Source: an uncultured Gemmatimonadota bacterium (GTDB lineage: Bacteria > Gemmatimonadota > Gemmatimonadetes > Gemmatimonadales > GWC2-71-9). Taken from it: a stretch of 8,579 bases of DNA. Below are positions 1-6,356 of the stretch, one piece after another. The stretch is taken from contig CAJVYZ010000090.1 of NCBI GenBank assembly GCA_913009915.1, positions 1 to 8,579 on the forward strand, given 5' to 3'. The translations under genes and the position numbers were made by a program. The notes beneath the pieces are model-generated. The model did no database searches and was not told the origin of the DNA. It worked only from the letters and a program-made list of their open reading frames with translations. Position 1 is the first letter of the stretch. Each line of letters begins with the position of its first letter.

Positions 1-1
1 C

Positions 2-514
2 ATCCTCCGAGGCAAAGTATCCCGCCGCCGGCCCTACCAACTGGGGCCGGCCACCGGAGTACTGCCATACCGGCGCGATCGCGCCGGCGGTGGCCTCACC
101 GTCCTGGCAGGTGGTATGAACCTCACCGCGGACGTGACCTGGAACCAGCAGGAAGGCCTTTCCTCCCTCATGTCCTACGCTGGAGGCATCTATGTCCCGC
201 GGACCGTGGCGGAGATCCGTCTGAGCCTGTCAGGCAGCTACTGGTCCGATGGAGGCGACGCCGGTGGCGTGGGGGAGAAAGGCCTGGCCCTCTCCGGCCG
301 GCTCAACCGTCGTTTCGGCAAGCTCGACACGGGGTTGGGTTATCAGTACTACGCCAGCGAGATCCTGGGGCGGGAGGACGTGTCACACCTGTTAGATCTG
401 AATCTCACCTTGCCACTGTCGCGAAGCACTCGGGCAAGCATCAGGGCGCGTACCCGCAAGGGAGATCGCCTGAACAGCGGAGGCATCTTCGCCAGCATAT
501 GGTGGGCGTTCTAG
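2..514 (+). CDS. Outer-membrane beta-barrel protein, C-terminal part (5' end outside window)
   Basis: The frame is open from base 2 with no start required, so the gene enters from outside the window; 170 residues are visible. The ATG at 116 is internal to the open frame and is probably not the true start. The visible part alternates polar and hydrophobic residues in strand-like stretches (AEIRLSLSGSYW, KLDTGLGYQYYA, LLDLNLTLPL, RASIRARTRKG). It ends in GGIFASIWWAF, with an aromatic terminal Phe typical of the beta-signal recognised by the BAM machinery. There are no cysteines or haem motifs in the visible part. The stop TAG (512-514) lies one base before the GTG start of the oxidoreductase gene, so the two are probably translated together. 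What the barrel carries cannot be told; a porin or a barrel partner of an electron-transfer complex are both possible. The barrel call is good, the function unknown. Confidence 0.7.
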   Translation: MLRGKVSRRRPYQLGPATGVLPYRRDRAGGGLTVLAGGMNLTADVTWNQQEGLSSLMSYAGGIYVPRTVAEIRLSLSGSYWSDGGDAGGVGEKGLALSGRLNRRFGKLDTGLGYQYYASEILGREDVSHLLDLNLTLPLSRSTRASIRARTRKGDRLNSGGIFASIWWAF

Positions 515-515
515 A

Positions 516-1829
516 GTGGAATCCGACACACTGATCATTCTGGTCGGTGGCCTGACCATCACCGCGCTCGCCATGCTGCCGTTCTACCTGCGGCACCAAT
601 ACCGCGAGCGCCGAGCCCGGCGCTCGGCCGAAGAAGCCAAGCGGTATGGCCTGGATGTCGCGGCCACCCTTCATCCGATCGTCCATCCCGGCGCGTGTAT
701 CAGCGCGGGAGCATGTCTCTCGGTCTGTCCCGAGGGTGACGTACTCGGCCTGGTGCAGGGAATGGCCGTTCCCGTTGCCCCGGGCCGGTGTATCGGCCAC
801 GGTCTGTGCGAACGAGCCTGCCCGGTCGAAGCGATCCAGCTGGTCTTCGGTACCGCGACTCGAGGGGTGGAACTCCCCCGCATCAAAGGCAACTTCGAAA
901 CCAACGTCACCGGACTCTACGTGATCGGTGAGCTCGGCGGCATGGGACTCATCCGCAACGCGTTCGAACAGGGCCGGCAGTGTGTCGAAGGAATTATCTC
1001 GGAGGGTGGCCGTAGCAACAACGGGATGGATGACGTCATCGTCGTGGGCGCCGGTCCCGCGGGCCTGTCGGCGTCTCTCAACTGTCTGCATCACGGACTC
1101 AAGTGCCGAACCATCGAACGGGAAGACATCGGCGGTACCGTACGGAGTTATCCGCGGAAGAAACTGGTGTTGACGCAGCCCGTGACGGTGCCGGGCTATG
1201 GCAAACTCAAAGTGCAGGAGATCCGCAAGGAAGCCCTGATGGGGTTGTGGACTGAGATCATCGAAACGACCGGCCTCGAGGTGCAGACGGAGGAAACCGT
1301 CACTGCCATCGAACGCGGCGATACAGGTTTTACGGTGCGGACATCAAAGCAGGATTACTACGCCAAGCGAGTAATACTTGCTATCGGCCGGCGGGGCGTG
1401 CCACGAAAGCTCGGTGTTCCCGGTGAAGACCAACCCAAGGTCGCCTATTCCCTGCGGGAACCAGAGGCGTACGCCGGCGACCGGGTATTGGTCGTCGGCG
1501 GGGGTGACTCGGCGGTGGAAGCCGCTCTGTCACTGGCGGAGATTCCTGGGACCTCGGTAACGCTCTCCTATCGCAAGGACAGGTTCACCAGGATCAAGCC
1601 CAAGAACCACGAACGCAGTCAAGCAGCCGAGCAGGACGGCAGCGTCCGGTTCCTCTGGAGCACCAGCGTGACGGATATTCGAGCCGACCAGGTGACCTAC
1701 CGTGACGCCGATGGCCAGGACCATGTGCTGCCCAACGACCAGGTGTTCATCTTTGCCGGTGGAGAACTGCCCACCAAGTTTCTGCAGGCCGCCGGCGTGA
1801 TGATCGACACCAAGTTCGGCGAGACCTGA
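516..1829 (+). CDS. Membrane-anchored ferredoxin-domain FAD/NAD(P) oxidoreductase (thioredoxin-reductase-like fold, apparently permuted)
   Basis: This 437-residue protein starts at GTG 516. Residues about 5-23 form one membrane helix followed by a basic stretch (RHQYRERRARR), which predicts a cytoplasmic catalytic part. Residues 61-102 hold two ferredoxin-like motifs, each C-x5-C-x3-C-P (Cys61/67/71 and Cys92/98/102). The second Cys of the usual CxxCxxCxxxCP is Ala64 in one and His95 in the other. Residues about 118-160 (FETNVTGLYVIGELGG and after) match the C-terminal FAD motif of thioredoxin-reductase-like enzymes. Then come the FAD Rossmann motif GAGPAG (178-183), the ILAIGRRGVPRKLGVPG segment (287-303) and the NAD(P) motif GGGDSAVEAA (328-337). 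A YRKDRFTR stretch (352-359) resembles the NADPH phosphate-binding HRRxxFR. There is no CxxC redox pair before the NAD(P) motif, so it should not reduce thioredoxin. The likely role is passing electrons between NAD(P)H, FAD and Fe-S clusters at the inner membrane. The partner is unknown; the adjacent barrel gene suggests an envelope electron-transfer cluster. Confidence 0.85.
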   Translation: MESDTLIILVGGLTITALAMLPFYLRHQYRERRARRSAEEAKRYGLDVAATLHPIVHPGACISAGACLSVCPEGDVLGLVQGMAVPVAPGRCIGHGLCERACPVEAIQLVFGTATRGVELPRIKGNFETNVTGLYVIGELGGMGLIRNAFEQGRQCVEGIISEGGRSNNGMDDVIVVGAGPAGLSASLNCLHHGLKCRTIEREDIGGTVRSYPRKKLVLTQPVTVPGYGKLKVQEIRKEALMGLWTEIIETTGLEVQTEETVTAIERGDTGFTVRTSKQDYYAKRVILAIGRRGVPRKLGVPGEDQPKVAYSLREPEAYAGDRVLVVGGGDSAVEAALSLAEIPGTSVTLSYRKDRFTRIKPKNHERSQAAEQDGSVRFLWSTSVTDIRADQVTYRDADGQDHVLPNDQVFIFAGGELPTKFLQAAGVMIDTKFGET

Positions 1830-1893
1830 GAGGTGGGCTATGGGCTAGTAGCCAGTCGAGCTCACACCCCATATCTCATCTCCCACAACCCCA
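1830..1893. other. Convergent intergenic gap with a 7-bp tandem duplication
   Basis: This 64-base gap separates two genes that converge. It contains TGGGCTA twice in tandem (1834-1840 and 1841-1847), followed by GTAGCC, so a weak GGCTA/TAGCC hairpin with an 8-base loop is possible. No U-tract follows on either strand, so I do not call a rho-independent terminator. No small gene is apparent. Confidence 0.5.
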
Positions 1894-2943
1894 TCATTCC
1901 ATGCGCCAGAAGCTCATCCCGCCGGCCTGCTTGCCGACGTCTTCGGTGGCGACGGTCTGATAGGACGCCAGGTCGATCACCTCGACCGTGCCGGGCTGGC
2001 CGCCAATGCCCTCGACCGTCACGAAGGCGTAGCGGCCGTCGGGCGCCACCACCACTCCATGGGTGACCTTCCTGCTGGTGGGAACCTCGGCCAACTGCTC
2101 ACCGGTTTCCGGGTTCCACACACCAACGGCGGCTTTCCCCTTGAGCGTGGCGACGATCCGGCCGTCGGGCGTGAGGTCCATGTTGTAAGGCGCGCCCTGA
2201 GCCTCAATCCGGCGAACCACACTCCAGTTCTCCAGATCGATCGTCAGAATGACGTTGCCCTTGTTGCACGCCACGAAGGCTCTCTTCCCGTCAGGTGCCG
2301 GCGTTACCCAAGTCGGCGAACACACGCCAGCGGTGCCATGCTCAGCCAAGTCCAGGCGCCGAGTCACCACCAGTCGATCGGTATCGATCTCCACCAGCTG
2401 GTTGTCGACCATGCATGTCGAGTAGTGATGTTTGCCGTCAGGGCTGAAGCGCGACCCGTGTGGCATGGTGCAAGTCTCGATCTTGTCCAGTTCTGTCATG
2501 GTTTCCGGCTCGACCACCGATATCGAGCTGGGCACCTTGTCGCCATGGAAGTCGCTGTTGGCGGCGAATACCAAACCGCCACCGGGTACCGTAGCGACGG
2601 TAGAGGGGAACATCCCCAGGGTGGTGGAGGAGATGGCCGTGTCGGCACCGGTGGCGTAGCGCCACAGCGATCCGAAGGGAAACCCGTGACCCAGGGTAAG
2701 ATACCAGTAGTCGCCCGAGGGACCGACGTACACGCCGTGGGCTCCCTCGATCTCCGCCGGCCACACCCCAACCGGGATCACCTTGTCCTGAACGAGACCC
2801 TGCCCCGGCGTGAACCGCATGAGCGAGACTTCGTCATCCGACTCCGAAGCCACATAGAAGAGGTAGGAGGTTTCCTGCGCCGCGCCCACCGCCGAAGCGG
2901 TGGGCGCAGCCACCAGTAAACTCAGCAACAGTCGGCGCAGCAC
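1894..2943 (-). CDS. Secreted YncE/YVTN-like beta-propeller protein with paired-cysteine blades
   Basis: This is a 349-residue protein. The N-terminus MLRRLLLSLLVAAPTASA followed by VGAAQ is a Sec signal peptide, so it is exported. The body is made of propeller blades in which a PDG turn recurs (Pro168, Pro217, Pro259, Pro301), with strands such as LVEIDT, ILTIDLENW and VEVIDLASY, as in YncE-type seven-bladed propellers. Two neighbouring blades each carry a Cys about 10 residues before and 9 residues after the PDG turn: Cys158/Cys177 and Cys208/Cys226. Histidines cluster in HG pairs (His69, His86, His133, His162, His295) and at His172-His173. The start is GTG 2943-2941, which overlaps the TAG stop of the upstream Ig/propeller gene by one base; this supports both the start and translational coupling. 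The ligand or substrate is unknown. Disulfides or metal binding are possible. The fold is secure, the function is not. Confidence 0.85.
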   Translation of the reverse strand: MLRRLLLSLLVAAPTASAVGAAQETSYLFYVASESDDEVSLMRFTPGQGLVQDKVIPVGVWPAEIEGAHGVYVGPSGDYWYLTLGHGFPFGSLWRYATGADTAISSTTLGMFPSTVATVPGGGLVFAANSDFHGDKVPSSISVVEPETMTELDKIETCTMPHGSRFSPDGKHHYSTCMVDNQLVEIDTDRLVVTRRLDLAEHGTAGVCSPTWVTPAPDGKRAFVACNKGNVILTIDLENWSVVRRIEAQGAPYNMDLTPDGRIVATLKGKAAVGVWNPETGEQLAEVPTSRKVTHGVVVAPDGRYAFVTVEGIGGQPGTVEVIDLASYQTVATEDVGKQAGGMSFWRME

Positions 2944-4910
2944 TACGGCGTCGCCGGCTCGGGCGACTCGACTTCCACCGCCCAGAGACCACTGTTGTAA
3001 TCAGTGAAGAACAGGTTGCCCTTGTAGGGCTGCGGGCCCCAGACAAAGGTGCTGTTGCTCGCGTAGCCTTCCGCGTCGTAGGCCAAGTAGTGCGCAATCT
3101 CCCGGCCCTGACTCCCAAGATTTCCCTTGAGTTCACCGGAGATGTCGACCACCCGCAACCCACCGTTGTAGAACGCGGCGTAGAGGATATCGTCTTCGAT
3201 CCACAGGTTGTGCGACCCGGCCTCGGGAACTTCGTAGCGGGCCACCTCTTCGGGATTCAGCGGATCGGTGAAATCGACGATGTGGACATATCCCGACATG
3301 CGGCTCGGAGCCGAGGGCTGTCCGTCGAATCCGGGCCGGCCGATCTCATCGCCCATAAAGACGTAGAATTTGCCGGTGGGACTCTGGTAGGGGAACGCCG
3401 CGTGAGTGGCGCCGCCGTAGTCGGCGTACTGGGCGATCTTGACCGGGTTGGATGGGCTGCCGCCGGCGATGCCGTTGCCGACGTCGATCAGCACCACACC
3501 GTCGGACCAGTTGGAGGTGTAGGCAATACCGTCCACGATCCAGATATCGTGGATGGCGTGGCCCGGGGTGTCGAGCTCGAAGCTTCCTACCCGATAGGGA
3601 TTGGCGGCGTCTTCGATGTTGATGACGTCGAACCGGCGGCCGTTGTTGACCGCGTAGACGTGACGCTCATAGATGAAGACGTTGTGGACCCCGCCGGTCA
3701 GCCCGTCGTCGAAGGTCGACAGGATCGACACGTTCCGCGGGTCCGTCACGTCGACGATGACCATGCCGTTCTTGCGGTCGGAGGCGCCTTCGCGGGTAAT
3801 GACCGCCACGGTGCCGTCGGCCGTCAACTTTACGTCGTTGGTGGTACGGGCGTCGACCACGATGCTGTCGGTCATGACCGGATTGGCGGGGTCGGTCACG
3901 TCCCAGAAATAGGTGGCGCCGGCGGCGCTGTGGGTACCGGTGATGGCGTAGTCGCGGCCATCTACCCCCTGCCAGATCCACAGGTCGGAGGTGGCCACGT
4001 CCGTCACCGGCGCCCGCCCGATGAGCTTGACCTCACGGGACACGTGCCGGGGAGTGATCTCGATGGTGTGCTGGGCCGTGTGCCCGGCGGCCAGCGCCAC
4101 GATGGTGTAGATACCACCCTTCTCCGCCACGAATCGCCCCTTGCTGTCGATCTCGGCCACCGGCGACTGCGCCACCACCGTGTCTTCCGGAGTGGCCAGC
4201 AGGGTGAACTCGACCGGGACGTCGGCGACGGGCTGGCCGGAGCCGTCCAATTCCTGGGTGGTGAAGTGGATCACGTCACCGGTTTGCCCCAGATCGGCGC
4301 TGGCCGCCACGGTAAAGGTGCGGATCGGATCGGCTTCCACTGTGTAGCTCATCTCGCTGGAGATACCCTCGGCCGACGCGGTGATGGTCATCTCGCCGGG
4401 CTCGAGTCCCGTCACCACGCCGAACCGGTCCACGGTGGCGATGGCGGCGTTACTGGTGGTCCAGTCGACGCGGATGTCACGCTTGTCGTCCGCGGTGTCG
4501 TACACCCGGGCACCGTGGCGGACGACCGAGCCCACGAACAGCCGCGGCACCTGGCCGGTGATGGCGACATCTCGAAGGGGTGGGTACTCCACCGTCACGG
4601 TGATCCGCTGGAACATGCGGGGCTGGCGCACGAAAGCGAAAACCGTGTACTCCCCGCCCTTAGAGGCCTCGACGTGCCCCTCCCGGGACACCGCCAGCCG
4701 GCCCCTGGCGCGGGAAAAGAACAGCACCGGCACGTCCATGACGTTGCCGGCTGAATCATAGGCCGTGGCTTGGAAGTCCATCTCCTCGCCGCTCTGGAGA
4801 TTGACGGTGGCGGGAGTGACTTCCAGCCGGGCCGCGGGGGCCTGGTCTTGGGCAAAGGCGGGTGTAGCGACCATCGCTGCCAGCGCGACGGCCAGTCCGA
4901 ACTGCTTCAT
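2943..4910 (-). CDS. Secreted protein with three Ig-like (Big-type) domains and an LVIVD-type beta-propeller
   Basis: This is a 655-residue protein. The start is ATG 4910-4908, chosen because it opens a clear signal peptide (MKQFGLAVALAAMVATPAFA, then QDQ) and has AAGGA seven bases upstream. Residues about 27-108, 112-192 and 195-287 form three Ig-like domains. The second carries the bacterial Ig-like (BIG2) signature, VDWTTSNAAIATVDRFGVVT and then GEMTITASAEG. Residues about 295-647 are repeats of the LVIVD type, with 'VxDVTDPxNP' strands (FWDVTDPANP, VIVDVTDPRNV, VHIVDFTDPLNP) and HN/HD-led strands (VHNVFIY, IHDIWIVDG, SHNLWIEDD). No cysteines are seen. It is probably periplasmic or cell-surface; such architectures usually bind proteins or carbohydrates, but no catalytic residues are evident. 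It is first in a two-gene unit with the YncE-like propeller (TAG/GTG overlap). The reading frame continues upstream without a stop into the exporter fragment; the signal peptide and ribosome site argue that this ATG is nevertheless the real start. Confidence 0.88.
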   Translation of the reverse strand: MKQFGLAVALAAMVATPAFAQDQAPAARLEVTPATVNLQSGEEMDFQATAYDSAGNVMDVPVLFFSRARGRLAVSREGHVEASKGGEYTVFAFVRQPRMFQRITVTVEYPPLRDVAITGQVPRLFVGSVVRHGARVYDTADDKRDIRVDWTTSNAAIATVDRFGVVTGLEPGEMTITASAEGISSEMSYTVEADPIRTFTVAASADLGQTGDVIHFTTQELDGSGQPVADVPVEFTLLATPEDTVVAQSPVAEIDSKGRFVAEKGGIYTIVALAAGHTAQHTIEITPRHVSREVKLIGRAPVTDVATSDLWIWQGVDGRDYAITGTHSAAGATYFWDVTDPANPVMTDSIVVDARTTNDVKLTADGTVAVITREGASDRKNGMVIVDVTDPRNVSILSTFDDGLTGGVHNVFIYERHVYAVNNGRRFDVINIEDAANPYRVGSFELDTPGHAIHDIWIVDGIAYTSNWSDGVVLIDVGNGIAGGSPSNPVKIAQYADYGGATHAAFPYQSPTGKFYVFMGDEIGRPGFDGQPSAPSRMSGYVHIVDFTDPLNPEEVARYEVPEAGSHNLWIEDDILYAAFYNGGLRVVDISGELKGNLGSQGREIAHYLAYDAEGYASNSTFVWGPQPYKGNLFFTDYNSGLWAVEVESPEPATP

Positions 4911-4917
4911 GATGTGG

Positions 4918-4922
4918 TCCTT
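4918..4922 (-). promoter_or_regulatory. Ribosome binding site deciding the Ig/propeller start
   Basis: On the minus strand AAGGA lies seven bases before ATG 4910-4908. It separates the true start from the long in-frame read-through from the exporter fragment upstream. Confidence 0.7.
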
Positions 4923-4965
4923 GGCTTGGGTCTGGGGTGGAAGATAGGGAGGATCCGTGGGGGCG

Positions 4966-4980
4966 CCAGTTCGGAACTGG
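4966..4980. repeat. 15-bp palindrome CCAGTTCGGAACTGG
   Basis: Seven-base arms CCAGTTC and GAACTGG are perfectly complementary around a single central base. The site lies 55 bases upstream of the Ig/propeller start codon, so it could be an operator. The same AACTGG word recurs at 4996-5001 in the adjoining repeat, so it may equally be part of a repeated intergenic element. Confidence 0.6.
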
Positions 4981-4985
4981 TCATC

Positions 4986-5057
4986 GGTAATTGGAAACTG
5001 GCATTCGAACGTATGCTGTGACTGGGAGTTAGTTCCAGCTTCCAGTCTCCAATTTCC
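4986..5057. repeat. Imperfect inverted repeat in the spacer
   Basis: The arm at 4986-5001 (GGTAATTGGAAACTGG) matches the reverse complement of 5042-5057 (GGAAATTGGAGACTGG) at 14 of 16 bases, with a 40-base loop. The loop and flanks contain more AACTGG/CCAG-type words. The text is much more AT-rich and repetitive than the flanking coding DNA. It resembles dispersed intergenic repeats, but only one copy is in view. It sits directly at the stop-less end of the exporter fragment. Confidence 0.6.
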
Positions 5058-5063
5058 ATTATC

Positions 5064-6350
5064 CGCTTTCCGTGTCCCCACCAGCTGATGAACAATCGGC
5101 ACCAGGTGCAGCGAGGCCAACAGGCAGGTAATCAGGCCGACGGCTCCGACCAGCCCCACGTCTCGCACACCGGGGAATGACGCCAGACCCAAACAGGCGA
5201 ACGCCGCCACAGATGTGAGAGTGGTCATAGTCATGGCCGTCCCGGATTCCCGCACGGCCGCTTCGGTCTCTTCCCCTCTCGCCAGTCGTTCGACGATGTG
5301 GATGCCGTCGTCCACCCCGATGCCGACCAGCACAGGAGCGATGGCCAAGGTGAGGACATTGAGTTGGATCCCCAGCAGCGCCATGACGCCGAGTGACACA
5401 CTCACGCCGAATGCAAGTGGAATCAGGCACAGGAGCGCCGGCCCAGGTCGGCGGAACTGGATCGCGAGAAGCGTCGCGACCAGCATGACCGCCACAGCGG
5501 TAGCCACGAACGCATCACGCCGCAACACCACATCGTGAGAGGCCGAGCGCAAGGCGTTTCCAACGAATCGAACACTATTGAGTCCTTCCCCTCCGAAGCG
5601 ATCTACCACGTGTAGGAACCTGCTCACGGCTCCCTCGGCCCAGGGAAATTTTTGCAGATACACGTAGGACACCGCCACGTGGGTGTCTCCATTCACGACT
5701 AGGTGGCGGTCGATCACACTTGCCCCGCCCTCGGCGGCAAGTCGTTCCAGCGTGATCGGTGAGCGTGAGGGTTCGAGAAACCTTGTGACCAGCGGGAGAT
5801 ATTCCTCGACAAGGTATGGGTCCGCGTCAGGCAGGCGCCCGACCGCGGCCATGAAGTCGTCGTGGAACCTCTCGGCGGAGAACAGACGAGGGTGGGCGTC
5901 GGCGTACTCGAGGTTGTGCAGTTGTTGTCCGAGAGGCGGCACCCACCGAAACAAGGATTCTATCGAAGCCGCCCCGGCCAGTTGGCGGAGACGGTCGAGC
6001 TCGGCGACGGCGGCTCGATCCCGGCTCAAAGCCTCGTCGGGCGACCGGCCGCGGGACACCATTAGCAGGGGCGTGAATGACGAACCCAGCTGGGATCGTA
6101 GGCGCTCCAACTGTGCCGTCTTGGGGTTGGCGCGGAGGGCCAGTGCCCATGGGTGAACTTCGATGTGGACGCGGCTCGCCAGCAACGAAGAGCCTACCAG
6201 AATCGATGCCCAGCCGGCGATCCCCCACATCGGAAACCGCCGACCCAGGTTCACCAAAAACCGAGAACCCGCTTGCCATCCGGAACGGTCGAGGCGGGTC
6301 GGCGGAGTGAAGGACAGTAACCACGGCAAGACGGTGATGGTCGCCGCGCG
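5064..6350 (-). pseudogene. RND/MMPL-family exporter, C-terminal half only (N-terminal half missing, no own stop)
   Basis: About 428 codons are recognisable. The fragment opens inside what is normally the last helix of the first membrane bundle (AATITVLPWLLSF). It continues with the linker helix (MWGIAGWASILVGSSLLAS), a second periplasmic domain (roughly 5600-6150), and the second membrane bundle of five helices. In the fourth helix from the end lies VGIGVDDGIH (near 5298-5327), the acidic pair region of RND/MMPL proton-coupled exporters. The last helix ends at LVPIVHQLVGTRKA. Full proteins of the family are about twice this length, so the N-terminal half is absent: upstream of about 6350 this frame merely reads the antisense of a different gene. 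At the other end the frame runs without a stop through the repeat spacer into the Ig/propeller gene. A half-exporter should not function. It may be intact in the genome if the upstream junction is an assembly error. Family members move lipids or other hydrophobic molecules; the substrate here is unknown. Confidence 0.75.
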
Positions 6351-6356
6351 GAGGTC
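6339..6356. other. Breakpoint joining two 5'-truncated divergent genes
   Basis: To the left the minus frame reads as RND exporter up to about 6347. To the right the plus frame reads as a different protein from about 6351. Both genes should continue across this point and neither does. There is no intergenic DNA, promoter or ribosome site between them. The exact base cannot be set without intact relatives. It is either an inversion/deletion endpoint or a chimeric assembly join. Confidence 0.65.

Noticed and set aside
441..1094. Minus-strand 217-codon open frame
   Set aside because: It lies antisense to the oxidoreductase N-terminus, with no recognisable motif; the plus frame holds clear Fe-S and FAD motifs.
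516..1829. Thioredoxin reductase (TrxB)
   Set aside because: There is no CxxC redox pair before GGGDSAVEAA; a ferredoxin domain and membrane anchor are present, and the domain order differs.
1836..1853. Rho-independent terminator between the convergent genes
   Set aside because: The stem is only five base pairs, and no T-run follows on either strand.
2059..2919. Plus-strand 286-codon open frame antisense to the YncE-like gene
   Set aside because: The composition is shadow-like, and the minus frame has a signal peptide and regular propeller repeats.
3090..4754. Plus-strand 554-codon open frame antisense to the Ig/propeller gene
   Set aside because: It is His/Asp/Gly/Val-rich with no domain, signal or ribosome site, and is the expected GC-bias shadow of a well-supported gene on the other strand.
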